A DNA stretch of 64,000 nt, from NCBI RefSeq assembly GCF_000787835.1, contig NZ_BBPP01000005.1:73315-137314 (forward strand), read 5' to 3'. The stretch's first letter is position 1. Each line of letters starts with the position of its first letter. Under the pieces are notes generated by a model. It saw only the letters and a program-made list of their open reading frames with translations. It was not told the origin of the DNA and did not search any database. The stretch is from Streptacidiphilus melanogenes (GTDB lineage Bacteria; Actinomycetota; Actinomycetes; Streptomycetales; Streptomycetaceae). A program made the translations under genes and the position numbers. Below, piece after piece: positions 35,176 to 44,293 of the stretch.

Positions 35176-35781
35176 ATGGGAGCGATCACCAACTGGCTGG
35201 CCGGCCTGTCCGGGCCGGTCGTGTACGCGGTCGTGGGCGCGCTGGTCTTCTTCGAGGACGCGCTCTTCGTCGGCTTCGTGCTGCCGGGCGAGACCGCCGC
35301 CGTCCTCGGCGGGGTGCTGGCCAACCAGGGGCACGTGACGTACTGGGGCATCGCGTTGGTGGTCGTCCTCGCCGCCATCCTCGGCGACAGCGTGGGATAC
35401 GAGGTGGGCCACCACTTCGGGGACCGGATCCTCGGCATCCGGCCGCTCCAGCGGCACCGGGAGCGGTTGGGGGCGGCGCAGGAGATGATCCGGGACCGCG
35501 GGGCGGCCGCGGTCTTCTTCGGCCGGTTCATCGCCTTCTTCCGTGCGGTGATGCCCGCCCTCGCCGGCATCTCGAAGATGCCCTACCGCCGGTTCCTCCT
35601 CTTCAACGCGCTCGGCGGGATCACCTGGGGGATCGGCTTCACCCTGCTGGGATACCTGGCCGGTCAGGCCTACCAGCGGGTCGAGAAGCAGGCCGGTCAG
35701 GTGGTGGCCGTAGTGATCGCCGGGATCGTCCTGCTCGTCGTCGGGGTGTGGGCCTGGCGGCGCCACAAGCGCCAGGGCTAG
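35176..35781 (+). CDS. DedA-family membrane protein
   Basis: A 201-residue DedA (VTT-domain) protein, now linked to undecaprenyl-phosphate or phospholipid flipping. Family marks include FFEDALFVGFVLPGETAAVLGG, GDSVGYEVGHHFG, and FGRFIAFFRAVMPALAGISKMPYRRF, followed by the membrane-embedded NALGGITWGIGFTLLGYLAG. The length is normal and the C-terminal tail is basic. The ATG at 35176 starts the protein just before the first membrane segment. Confidence 0.9.
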   Translation: MGAITNWLAGLSGPVVYAVVGALVFFEDALFVGFVLPGETAAVLGGVLANQGHVTYWGIALVVVLAAILGDSVGYEVGHHFGDRILGIRPLQRHRERLGAAQEMIRDRGAAAVFFGRFIAFFRAVMPALAGISKMPYRRFLLFNALGGITWGIGFTLLGYLAGQAYQRVEKQAGQVVAVVIAGIVLLVVGVWAWRRHKRQG

Positions 35782-35845
35782 GCGCCGGACCCCGGGCTTA
35801 TCGTGGTAGCTGAGGGGGGCGTCTCCGGCGGCCCGGGAGGCCAGG

Positions 35846-36151
35846 ATGAGCACGCGGCACCACTACCACCTCGACCTCGACGGCCACTCCGTCTCCCTCG
35901 ACCTGCGCACCGGCTTCACCTGGCGCACCGAGGACCTGCTCCTCCTCGTCGACGGCAAGGAGGTCGGCTACCACCACCAGCGCGGCACCGGCACGACCGT
36001 GCTGGAGGCCGAGCTGCCCGGTGACCCGCCGACGCCGATCAGCGTCCGGATCGACCACCCCCACCACGGCGGGCACCGCCCGCACACCCCGGTCTGCACG
36101 CTGCTGACCGGAGGACGGCACCTGCCGATGCCGGAGAGCGTGCCCGCCTGA
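35846..36151 (+). CDS. Hypothetical protein, 101 residues
   Basis: A small His-rich soluble protein (HHYHLDLDGHSVSLDLRTGFTWRTEDLLLLVDGKEVG). Alternating polar and hydrophobic residues suggest a beta sandwich. The ribosome-binding site GGGAGGCCAGG directly precedes the ATG. It follows dedA by 64 bp and may be co-transcribed. I recognise no family. Confidence 0.6.
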   Translation: MSTRHHYHLDLDGHSVSLDLRTGFTWRTEDLLLLVDGKEVGYHHQRGTGTTVLEAELPGDPPTPISVRIDHPHHGGHRPHTPVCTLLTGGRHLPMPESVPA

Positions 36152-36198
36152 GGGCGCGGCCGCTCGGGAGCCACCGGCCGCAGGCAACGACAACAAGT

Positions 36199-36240
36199 CG
36201 TCAAGAACCGTTGGCCCGGCGCTAAGAGCGCGTCAGGAAG
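36199..36240 (+). promoter_or_regulatory. Direct-repeat element upstream of the four-helix receptor-like gene
   Basis: CGTCAAGAACCGT at 36199-36211 is followed by GCTAAGAGCG (36221) and CGTCAGGAAG (36231). Nearly the same core, CGTCAAGAATCCGT, lies before kdpD at 38434. A response regulator of the OmpR type binding direct repeats would fit. Confidence 0.4.
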
Positions 36241-36318
36241 ACGGCCCACGCCCTTGCTCCGCAGGAGAGTTGACGCCCGAGGCCGACAGGTCGGAGACGG
36301 GGAGAAGGCTCGGCGGGG

Positions 36319-37842
36319 ATGACGACGGTGGGGGAACGGGTCGCGGTTGTCGAGCGGCCGCAGGGACAGGACGCGTCGGGAGCGGGAGCGGGAGCGGGGG
36401 ACGGTGCGCGGCCGCGGGATCCGGCGCGCTCGCCCGGGCGCGGTCGCGTCCGTGAGCCGCTCACGACGCCCGCACGCCTGCGCTGGGCGACCGCCGGGTG
36501 CGCGTTGCTCGCGGTCCTGCTGGGCGGGGTGCTCGCCGGGGCCTCGACCGGAGCCCGCGGCGCCTGGGACCGGATCGCGCAGCACGAGGCGCCGCAGGTC
36601 ACCGACGCCGGTGCGCTCTACCAGTCGCTGACCGACCTGGACGCACAGGCGGCGAACCAGCTGATGTTCGGCGACGACCCGAAGCTGGCCGGGAACCTCG
36701 CCACCGCGCGGCAGCAGTACGTCACCGACCGCACCGACGCCGACAAGGACCTGCAGCAGGCCACCCTCGACGCGTCCGGCAACGCCGCCGCGCAGACGGC
36801 ACTCGCCGCGATCCTCGACGGGATGGGCCGCTACCAGGATCTCGCGGCCCGTGCGCTGGAGCTCAACACCCACGCGAACGCCCCCGCCGGACACCCGGAC
36901 CCGTCGGCGCTCGCCGAGTACCGCCAGGCCACGGACCTGATGCGTGGGCAGCTGCTGCCCGCCGCGCACTCGCTCGTCCAGGCCAACGACCAGGCCTTCG
37001 AGCAGAGTTACACGGACGAACGCGGCGCGCTCGACACGGCCGGCCTGTGGCTGGTGCTGCTCGGCGGTGCGCTGGTGGCGGCGCTGCTCGGCACCCAGGT
37101 CTGGCTGACGATCCGCTTCCGACGCATCGTCAACCCCGCCCTGGCGGCGGCCACCGTGCTGTTCGCGGTGCTGCTCTCCACGGCCGGTTCGTTCCTCGAC
37201 GGCGAGCGGCAGGACCTCTTCACCGCGCGCAAGGACGCGTACGACTCGGTCGTCGCCCTGACCCAGGCTCGCGCGACCGTGGCCGACTCCAATGCGGCGG
37301 AGAGCCGCTACGTGCTCGACGCGGACCGCCGGACGCAGTACCAGGCGGACTTCGTCACGGACACCGACCGGATCCTCTCGCTCGACGGCGCGCAGCTGGG
37401 CGCGTACGACACCGCGCTGGCGTCGGCGGTGGCGGCCGTGAAGCAGAACCCCGCGGACATCCGCTTCGGCGGGGAGTACGGGCGGGAGTTCCACAACATC
37501 ACCTTCCCGGGGGAGGGCGCGGCGGCGATGAGGACGCTCCTCGCGTTCCAGGCGTACCAGGCCGACGACCGCAGGATCCGCGCCCTGGTCGCCTCCGGCC
37601 GCCTGGAGGACGCGATCGCCTACTGCACGAGCCTCGCCCCGGGCGGCTCGAACGCCGACTTCGACGCCCACGACGCGGCGCTGCGCCGGTTGATCGACAT
37701 CAACCAGCAGGCCTACGTCTCCGCCTCCACGGCGGGCGCGGGGCACGCGGACGCAGCCCTGTGGGTGCAGCTGGGCTGCGTCGCCGGAGCTCTCGTCCTG
37801 CTGGCCGCAGGCGTGCGGCCGCGCCTGCGGGAGTTCCGTTGA
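36319..37842 (+). CDS. Membrane protein with two extracytoplasmic helical domains
   Basis: A 507-residue protein of unknown function with a receptor-like layout repeated twice. A disordered cytoplasmic N-terminus (1-55) is followed by helix 1 (about 56-78), an extracytoplasmic helical domain (80-235), helices 2 and 3 (about 238-296), a second helical domain (298-475) and helix 4 (478-498) with a short basic tail. Each external domain resembles four-helix-bundle sensor domains of chemoreceptors and kinases, but no signalling output domain is attached. It may sense for a separate partner. Its promoter region shares a repeat with kdpD. Confidence 0.65.
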   Translation: MTTVGERVAVVERPQGQDASGAGAGAGDGARPRDPARSPGRGRVREPLTTPARLRWATAGCALLAVLLGGVLAGASTGARGAWDRIAQHEAPQVTDAGALYQSLTDLDAQAANQLMFGDDPKLAGNLATARQQYVTDRTDADKDLQQATLDASGNAAAQTALAAILDGMGRYQDLAARALELNTHANAPAGHPDPSALAEYRQATDLMRGQLLPAAHSLVQANDQAFEQSYTDERGALDTAGLWLVLLGGALVAALLGTQVWLTIRFRRIVNPALAAATVLFAVLLSTAGSFLDGERQDLFTARKDAYDSVVALTQARATVADSNAAESRYVLDADRRTQYQADFVTDTDRILSLDGAQLGAYDTALASAVAAVKQNPADIRFGGEYGREFHNITFPGEGAAAMRTLLAFQAYQADDRRIRALVASGRLEDAIAYCTSLAPGGSNADFDAHDAALRRLIDINQQAYVSASTAGAGHADAALWVQLGCVAGALVLLAAGVRPRLREFR

Positions 37843-37861
37843 CCGGTAGCCCTCGGGTCGC

Positions 37862-38287
37862 TCAGTGGGCCAGGGCCGGGCGGTGCTGCAGGCCGAGGCG
37901 GGTGAGGAAGGCGGGGCGGACCGAGGGGGCGAAGACGTGGTCCGTCGGGGCGGTCGCCGTCGCGGTGACGGCGTCGCTCAGGGAGGCCGCGCGGACGGTG
38001 ACGGGGCGGACCGCCGCAGGGAGCTGCTCCGAAGCCAGCGTCTCCCGGACGACCGCGTCGAGCGTCGTGCAGGCGCGCTGCTCCCAGACCCGGGCCAGCT
38101 CGGGGCAGGGGCGGGTGCGGTACAGCGGCTCGCCGCCGGTGGGGGACCAGGCGAGGACCGGGACCAGGACCGCGCCCGTGCGGCGGGCCTCCGCCGCGGC
38201 CCGGCGCAGCTGCGCACGGCCCTTCGCGGAGTCGCGGACACCGACGATGACACGGGCGGTCACTGCTGCGGTGGCGGTCTCGGGCAT
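37862..38287 (-). CDS. UspA-like universal stress family protein
   Basis: A 141-residue protein with the beginning of a Usp fold (ARVIVGVRDSAKGRAQLRRAAAEARRTGAVLVPVLAW). The ATP-binding GxxGxxxG(S/T) motif near the C-terminus is not present: the region reads DHVFAPSVRPAFLTRLG, so nucleotide binding is doubtful. Divergent from kdpD across 271 bp; Usp domains also occur inside KdpD. Confidence 0.65.
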   Translation of the reverse strand: MPETATAAVTARVIVGVRDSAKGRAQLRRAAAEARRTGAVLVPVLAWSPTGGEPLYRTRPCPELARVWEQRACTTLDAVVRETLASEQLPAAVRPVTVRAASLSDAVTATATAPTDHVFAPSVRPAFLTRLGLQHRPALAH

Positions 38288-38558
38288 GGCGTATCGGTTC
38301 TTTCCGTGAATCGCAGGCCTCTGCGGCTTAGTGCCTTCACATTAGCAAGTTATGTGGCTTTCATGCATCAGTTTTAATGGCATCCATGCATTGTTCACCT
38401 CCGGATCGACGGACGGAGCCCGGGCGCGGGCCGCGTCAAGAATCCGTATGGGAGGCGGCCCGGACCGGCAAGGAGCCGTCAAGGCGACCCGTCGCGGGCT
38501 CGGCGTGCGTTTGTGTGAACGGTGGACGCCGGGCAGAGCGGCAAGGAGGCACGGCGCG
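38288..38558. promoter_or_regulatory. Divergent control region of the UspA-like gene and kdpDE
   Basis: A less GC-rich core (38330-38400) with ATGCAT twice (38362-38367, 38387-38392) lies nearer the UspA-like gene. CGTCAAGAATCCGT (38434-38447) and CGTCAAGGCGACCCGT (38477-38492) lie before kdpD. The first is nearly identical to the element at 36199. These are candidate binding sites for KdpE or another OmpR-type regulator. Confidence 0.45.
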
Positions 38559-41165
38559 ATGGCGGGAAGCACGGGTACGGGTCGCGGGAGGCTGAAGGTC
38601 TTCCTCGGCGCAGCGCCGGGAGTCGGCAAGACCTGCAAGATGCTGGACGAGGCCCACCGGCGGGTGGAGCGCGGCCAGGACGTCGTCGTGGGGTACGTCG
38701 AGAGCCACCGGCGCCAGCACACCGAGGAGCGGGTCGCCGACCTGCCGCTGGTCCCCCGCGTCGGTCGCGAGTACCGCGGCGGGCGGTTCGAGGAGCTGGA
38801 CCTCGACGCCGTGCTGGCCCGGCGGCCCGAGGTGGTGCTCGTCGACGAGCTCGCGCACACCAACGTCCCCGGCGGCCGCAACGCCAAGCGCTGGCAGGAC
38901 GTCCAGGAGCTCCTCGACGCCGGGATCGACGTGCTGACCACCGTCAACGTGCAGCATCTGGAGTCGCTCAACGACGTGGTCCAGAAGATCACCGGTGTGC
39001 CGCAGCGCGAGACCGTCCCCGACGAGGTGGTGCGCCGCGCCGACCAGATCGAGCTGGTCGACATGGCCCCGGAGGGCCTGCGCCGGCGCATGGCCCACGG
39101 CAACGTCTACGCGGCGGAGAAGGTCGACGCCGCGCTGTCCAACTACTTCCGCATCGGCAACCTCACCGCCCTGCGCGAGCTCGCGCTGCTGTGGCTGGCC
39201 GGACGCGTCGACGAGGGCCTGCGTCGCTACCGGGCCGAGCACGAGATCCACAAGGTGTGGGAGACCCGCGAGACCGTCGTCGTCGCCCTGACCGGCGGGC
39301 CGGAAGGCGAGACGCTGATCCGCCGCGCCGCGCGGATCGCCGACCGCGCGGGCAGCGGCGCGCTGCTGGCCGTCCACGTCGCCCGCAGCGACGGCCTGGC
39401 CGATGCGGATCCCGCCGCGCTCGCCTCCCAGCGGCACCTGGTCGAGTCGCTCGGCGGCAGCTACCACTCCGTCGTCGGCGACGACGTGCCCACCGCCCTG
39501 CTCGACTTCGCCCGTGCCGCGAACGCCACCCAGCTGGTGCTCGGCACCAGCCGCCGCGGAGTGCTGCGCCGCGCGCTGACCGGCGGACGCGGCATCGGCG
39601 AGACCACGATCGAGCTCTCCGGCGACATCGACGTCCACATGGTCACCCACGAGGGCTCCGGACGCGGGCGGCACACGCCCGAGGGGCTTGGCGGCGCACG
39701 GCCCCGCTACGGCCGGTCGACGACGCGCCGCCGGGCCGGGCTCGTGTGCGGGCTCGTGCTGCCCTTCGTGCTGACCGCGATCCTGTGCCAGACCCGGGGA
39801 ACCATCAACCTCACCAGCGAGACCCTGCTCTTCCTCGCCCTGGTCGTCGGCATCTCCACACTGGGCGGCCTGGTCTCCGCGCTAGTCGCCTCGGTCACCG
39901 CCTCGGTGCTGCTGAACTACTACTTCATCGCGCCGATCCACCGGTTCACCATCGCCGAGCCCAACAACGTCCTGGCACTGGCCGTCTTCGCACTGGTGGG
40001 CCTGCTCGTGGCCGGGATCGTCGACACCGCGACCAAGCTCGCCGGCCGGGCCGCGCGCGCCACCGCCGAGGCCGAGACGCTCTCCGCGCTCGCCGGCAGC
40101 GTGCTCCGCGGCGACCAGGCCGTTCCCGCGCTGCTCGCCCGGTTGCGGGAGACCTTCGCCTTCGACCGCGTCGACCTCGTGGACCGCGTGGTCGCGCCCG
40201 AGGAACTGGCGGACCAGCCGGGCGCGGAGGTCGTCCCGGTCGGCGGCAGCGCGTCGCTCGTGCTGCGCGGCCGCCCGCTGCCCGCCTCCGACCGGCGTGT
40301 GCTGGCGGCCTTCGCCGCGCACGTCGCCGTCGCCCTGGAACGGACCCGGCTGGCCGAGGCCGCCGCCGAGATCGAGCCCGTCAAGGCCGCCGACCGACTG
40401 CGCACCGCGCTGCTCGCCGCCGTCAGCCACGACCTGCGCACCCCCCTCGCGGTGGCGCTCGCCTCGGTCTCCTCGCTGCTCGGCGACGACGTCGAATTCA
40501 GCCGTGAGGACCAGCGCGAGCTGCTGGGCACCGCCGAGGTCTCGCTGGAGCGGCTGACCCGCCTGGTGGAGAACCTGCTCGACATGTCCCGCCTGCAGGC
40601 GGGCGCGCTCTCGCTCCAGCTGCACCCGACCGCGCTGGAGGAGGTGCTGGCGACCGCCCTGGACTCGCTCGGCCCCGACGCCGCCGAGGCCGAGGTGCCG
40701 GTCGAGACGCTGGGTCTGGACGGGATCCCCGACGTGGTCGTCGACGGTCCGCTGCTGGAACGCGTCGTGGCCAACCTCGTCGGCAACGCCCTGCGCCACG
40801 CCTCCGGCCATCCGGTGCTGCTCAGCGCGAGCGCACTCGGCGACCGGGTCGAGCTGCGCGTCGTCGACCGCGGTCCCGGCCTGCCCGAGTCGAACCGCGA
40901 GGAGATGTTCCAGCCCTTCCAGCGACTCGGCGACAACGACAACTCCACCGGCGTCGGCCTTGGCCTGGCGCTGGCCCGCGGCCTCACCGAGGCGATGGGC
41001 GGCACCCTGCAGCCCGAGGACACGCCCGGCGGGGGTCTGACCATGGTGGTGTCGCTTCCGGCCGCCGCGGAGGAGCCCATGGCGGACGAGCACGTGGCGG
41101 ACGGGGCCGTGGCGGACGTCGACGACGTGGTGGAGCCGAACGAGAAGGAGGACGAGCCGGTATGA
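38559..41165 (+). CDS. kdpD: KdpD sensor histidine kinase
   Basis: An 868-residue sensor kinase for potassium limitation or ionic stress. The N-terminal KdpD domain carries a Walker A motif (GAAPGVGKT, residues 17-25) and VDELAHTNVPG. Then come a Usp domain (about 245-370), four transmembrane helices (about 395-510), a GAF-like domain, HisKA with the phosphorylated His624 (AVSHDLRTPL) and the ATPase domain (NALRHA, DRGPGLPE, GVGLGLALARG). AAGGAGG stands 9 bases before the ATG. It overlaps kdpE by 4 bp. No kdpFABC genes lie next to it. Confidence 0.95.
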   Translation: MAGSTGTGRGRLKVFLGAAPGVGKTCKMLDEAHRRVERGQDVVVGYVESHRRQHTEERVADLPLVPRVGREYRGGRFEELDLDAVLARRPEVVLVDELAHTNVPGGRNAKRWQDVQELLDAGIDVLTTVNVQHLESLNDVVQKITGVPQRETVPDEVVRRADQIELVDMAPEGLRRRMAHGNVYAAEKVDAALSNYFRIGNLTALRELALLWLAGRVDEGLRRYRAEHEIHKVWETRETVVVALTGGPEGETLIRRAARIADRAGSGALLAVHVARSDGLADADPAALASQRHLVESLGGSYHSVVGDDVPTALLDFARAANATQLVLGTSRRGVLRRALTGGRGIGETTIELSGDIDVHMVTHEGSGRGRHTPEGLGGARPRYGRSTTRRRAGLVCGLVLPFVLTAILCQTRGTINLTSETLLFLALVVGISTLGGLVSALVASVTASVLLNYYFIAPIHRFTIAEPNNVLALAVFALVGLLVAGIVDTATKLAGRAARATAEAETLSALAGSVLRGDQAVPALLARLRETFAFDRVDLVDRVVAPEELADQPGAEVVPVGGSASLVLRGRPLPASDRRVLAAFAAHVAVALERTRLAEAAAEIEPVKAADRLRTALLAAVSHDLRTPLAVALASVSSLLGDDVEFSREDQRELLGTAEVSLERLTRLVENLLDMSRLQAGALSLQLHPTALEEVLATALDSLGPDAAEAEVPVETLGLDGIPDVVVDGPLLERVVANLVGNALRHASGHPVLLSASALGDRVELRVVDRGPGLPESNREEMFQPFQRLGDNDNSTGVGLGLALARGLTEAMGGTLQPEDTPGGGLTMVVSLPAAAEEPMADEHVADGAVADVDDVVEPNEKEDEPV

Positions 41166-41848
41166 GCCGGATTCTGGTCGTCGACGACGAGCCCCAGATG
41201 CTGAAGGCCCTGCAGATCAACCTCCGGGCCCGGCACTACGAGGTGTCCACCGCGTCCGACGGCCCCCGCGCGCTCCAGGAGGCCACCAAGAACCCGCCGG
41301 ACGCCGTCATCCTCGACCTCGGGCTTCCCGGGCTCGACGGCATGGAGGTCCTGCACTCGCTGCGTGCGTGGACCTCGGCCCCGGTCATCGTCCTCTCCGG
41401 TCGCGCCGACTCCCGCGAGAAGGTCTCCGCGCTGGACGCGGGCGCGGACGACTACGTCACCAAGCCCTTCGCCATGAACGAACTCCTCGCCCGGGTGCGG
41501 GCGGCGCTGCGCCGTCCCACCAGCGAGGAACCGTTCGCGGCACCCGTGCGCATCGGCGACCACGTCGTCGACCTGGAGCGCTGTGTGGTCGCCCCGGCCG
41601 AGGAGGGCGGTTCCTCGCCCCGGCTGACGCCGACGGAGTGGCGGATCCTCACGGTGCTGCTGCAGCACCCGGGCCGACTCGTGACGGGCAGTCATATCCT
41701 GCGCCAGGTCTGGGGGCCGGGGCACGAGGAGCACACCAACTACCTGCGCGTCTACTTCGCAGGGCTGCGACGGAAGCTGGAACGCGAACCGGCCCGCCCC
41801 CGGCACCTGCTGACCGAGCCCGGGATGGGTTACCGCTTCGAGCCGTGA
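41162..41848 (+). CDS. kdpE: KdpE response regulator
   Basis: A 228-residue OmpR-type response regulator. Phospho-acceptor Asp52 lies in VILDLGLPGLDG, the conserved Lys in DDYVTKPFAMNELLAR, and the C-terminal winged helix includes LTPTEWRILTVLLQHPGRLV and YLRVYFAGLRRKLE. The start overlaps kdpD (ATGA), giving 1:1 coupling. In other bacteria KdpE activates kdpFABC; the targets here must lie elsewhere or be different. Confidence 0.95.
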   Translation: MSRILVVDDEPQMLKALQINLRARHYEVSTASDGPRALQEATKNPPDAVILDLGLPGLDGMEVLHSLRAWTSAPVIVLSGRADSREKVSALDAGADDYVTKPFAMNELLARVRAALRRPTSEEPFAAPVRIGDHVVDLERCVVAPAEEGGSSPRLTPTEWRILTVLLQHPGRLVTGSHILRQVWGPGHEEHTNYLRVYFAGLRRKLEREPARPRHLLTEPGMGYRFEP

Positions 41849-41993
41849 CCGGCCCCACAACTGAACGCCAGTTGGACAGGGCATGAGTTCCGAGGGGCCG
41901 CGCGGACGCAATCGCGTCACAGTGCCCGCCGAGGGCCCCACGGGCCGCTGGGAGATCATGCCGTCGGCCTAGACTCCCCGCCGGAAGACTGCA

Positions 41994-43643
41994 ATGCCTG
42001 CGAGGACGAGGGACCTGCGGATGCGGGAAGTCACGAGACGCGGCCTGCTGCGCGGAGTGGGTCGAGCCGCCGCAGCGACCGCAGGGGTGGCCGCCGGTGC
42101 GGCCGGACTGGCGAGCCTGGCCGGCTGTGCCGGCGACAGCGACGACGGCGGAGGCGGTCCCGCGACGGCCAGGCCCGCCGACGTCCGGACCGGGAACCCG
42201 ATCATCCGCGAGAACGGCGAGGCCGGCAGCCGGGCCTGGGTGTCGAACGACCGCGGCGCGAAGCCCGTCACGGACGACCTGAGCCAGATCAAGGCCTTCG
42301 CCGACACCACCAGCGTCGCCCACGGCGAGCGGATCACCTTCCACGTCGCCACCGCCGAACCGCAGTCCTACTCCGTCGCGATCTTCCGGATGGGCCACTA
42401 CGGCGGTGCGGGCGGGCGACTGCTGACGACCGGCCCGACGCAGCGCGGGAATCGACAGTCCGCCCCGCAGGTGGACGGGCCGACCGCCACGGTCCGCACC
42501 GAATGGGAGCCCGGCTGGTCGCTGGAGATCCCGCAGGACTGGGTCAGCGGGCTGTACCTCGCCTCCTTCACCACCGAGCACGGCGAGCGCACCGCCGTGC
42601 CGTTCGCCGTGCGCGACGACAGCCGGGCGAGCACCTTCCTCGTGGTGCTGCCGTTCAACACCTACCAGGCCTACAACCAGTATCCGTTCGACGGCGTGCT
42701 CGGCCGCAGCCTCTACTACGGCTTCCTGCCCTCGGCCGCCGACCCCGCGGCGCGTGCCAAGGCGCCGGACGGCCGCGCGTACCCGGCCGAGCCGGTCCCG
42801 CACGAGCAGTACGTCCGCCACTACCCGCAGCGCTCCCGGGCGGTGAGCTTCCAGCGGCCCTACCAGCACGACGGCATGCCGGCGGAGTTCGCACTCGACC
42901 TGGCCTTCGTCTCCTGGGCCGAGCGGGAGGGCATGGACGTCACCTACGCCACCAACCTCGACCTGCACGAGGGCCGCGTGGCGCCGACGAGGCACCAGGC
43001 CCTGCTGTTCAGCGGCCACGACGAGTACTGGTCGGCGCAGATACGGCAGACCGTCGAGCAGGCCGTCGCCGGGGGCCTCTCGCTCGCGACGTTCGCGGCC
43101 AACGACTGTTACTGGAAGGTCCGCATCGACCGGGACCCGTCCGGCTACCCGCTGATGACCTGCTACAAGACCGATCCCGACCCGGTCCACGACCCCACCG
43201 GCCCGAGCACGTTCTGGCGCCGGGCCGCGCCCAACTCGACGCGGGCCGAGCAGCGGCTCCTCGGCGGTCAGTACACCGGCGCGGTGGTCGGGTCGTCCCC
43301 GCTCGTGGTGACCGAGAGCGCGCACTGGTTCTGGCAGGGCACCGGCCTGATCGACGGGGACCTCGTCCCCGACCTGATCAGCGGCGAGGCCGACGGACGG
43401 CAGAAGGGCGTCGCGCTGCCTGCGGCGAGGCAGTACCTGCTGCTCTCCGACTCCCAGTTCCGCGCGGCCGGACGCAACCGCCCGCAGCAGCAGAACACCA
43501 CGCTGTACCGGTCCACGGCGGGCGGCTGGGTCTTCAACGCGGGCACCTTCGGCTGGGCGCTGGCGCTGGGCGGCGGGGCCGCGCTGGAGAAGCCGCAGGT
43601 GCAGCTCGCGACGCGGAACCTCGTCACCCGCTTGAAGGCCTGA
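41994..43643 (+). CDS. Tat-exported N,N-dimethylformamidase-beta-like protein
   Basis: A 549-residue protein with a twin-arginine signal (TRRGLLRGVGRAAAATAG) ending in a lipobox (SLAGC), so it is probably a Tat-exported lipoprotein. The rest matches the C-terminal domain of the large subunit of N,N-dimethylformamidase: VVLPFNTYQAYNQY, LLFSGHDEYWSAQIRQTVEQAVAGGLSLATFAANDCYWKVR. The catalytic role outside true DMFase is unknown; many actinomycetes carry such exported relatives. GGAAG lies 7 bases before ATG 41994; an in-frame ATG at 42018 is a possible alternative. Confidence 0.75.
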   Translation: MPARTRDLRMREVTRRGLLRGVGRAAAATAGVAAGAAGLASLAGCAGDSDDGGGGPATARPADVRTGNPIIRENGEAGSRAWVSNDRGAKPVTDDLSQIKAFADTTSVAHGERITFHVATAEPQSYSVAIFRMGHYGGAGGRLLTTGPTQRGNRQSAPQVDGPTATVRTEWEPGWSLEIPQDWVSGLYLASFTTEHGERTAVPFAVRDDSRASTFLVVLPFNTYQAYNQYPFDGVLGRSLYYGFLPSAADPAARAKAPDGRAYPAEPVPHEQYVRHYPQRSRAVSFQRPYQHDGMPAEFALDLAFVSWAEREGMDVTYATNLDLHEGRVAPTRHQALLFSGHDEYWSAQIRQTVEQAVAGGLSLATFAANDCYWKVRIDRDPSGYPLMTCYKTDPDPVHDPTGPSTFWRRAAPNSTRAEQRLLGGQYTGAVVGSSPLVVTESAHWFWQGTGLIDGDLVPDLISGEADGRQKGVALPAARQYLLLSDSQFRAAGRNRPQQQNTTLYRSTAGGWVFNAGTFGWALALGGGAALEKPQVQLATRNLVTRLKA

Positions 43644-43682
43644 CTTCCCCTGCTCGTCACCGGAAGGCCGTACGGTCGGCGC

Positions 43683-44276
43683 ATGAACGCACGCGTCCAA
43701 CCCACGGCCCAGGTCGACCCCACGGCGGATCTCGGCGACGGCACCACTGTCTGGGAGCTCGCCCAGATCCGCGAGAAGGCCCAGCTCGGCACCGGCTGCG
43801 TGATCGGCCGCGGCGCGTACGTCGGCCCGGGCGTCCGCATCGGCAACAACGTGAAGCTGCAGAACCACGCGCTGGTCTACGAGCCGGCGGAGCTGGCCGA
43901 CGGCGTCTTCGTCGGTCCCGCGGTCGTGCTCACCAACGACCACTACCCCCGCTCGGTCGACCCCGAGGGCAAGCTGAAGCGCGGCGGCGACTGGGAGCCG
44001 GTGGGCGTCACCGTCGCCGAGGGCGCGTCGCTCGGCGCGCGCTCCGTCTGCGTGGCACCCGTGCGGGTGGGCCGCTGGGCCCTCGTCGCCGCGGGCGCGG
44101 TCGTCACCCGCGACGTCCCCGACTTCGCCCTCGTGGCCGGTGTCCCCGCCCGCCGCATCGGCTGGGTCGGCCGCGCCGGCCTCCGCCTCGACCAGGACCC
44201 GGCCACGAACGAGTGGGTCTGCCCCCGGACGGGCTCCCGCTACACCGAACGCGACGGGGCACTCTTCGAGCTCTGA
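43683..44276 (+). CDS. Left-handed beta-helix N-acetyltransferase (WbpD/WlbB-like)
   Basis: A 197-residue acyltransferase made of hexapeptide repeats (LGDGTTVWELAQIREKAQLGTGCVIGRGAYVGPGVRIGNNVKLQNHALVYEPAELADGVFVGPAVVLTNDHYPRS). The N-H-Y/P segment and DWEPVGVTVAEGASLGARSV fit the WbpD/WlbB group, which N-acetylates the 3-amino group of UDP-2-acetamido-3-amino-glucuronate. It is convergent with, and 245 bp from, the operon that encodes the other three steps of that pathway, which supports the assignment. Confidence 0.8.
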   Translation: MNARVQPTAQVDPTADLGDGTTVWELAQIREKAQLGTGCVIGRGAYVGPGVRIGNNVKLQNHALVYEPAELADGVFVGPAVVLTNDHYPRSVDPEGKLKRGGDWEPVGVTVAEGASLGARSVCVAPVRVGRWALVAAGAVVTRDVPDFALVAGVPARRIGWVGRAGLRLDQDPATNEWVCPRTGSRYTERDGALFEL

Positions 44277-44293
44277 GATCGCTGAACCACCAA

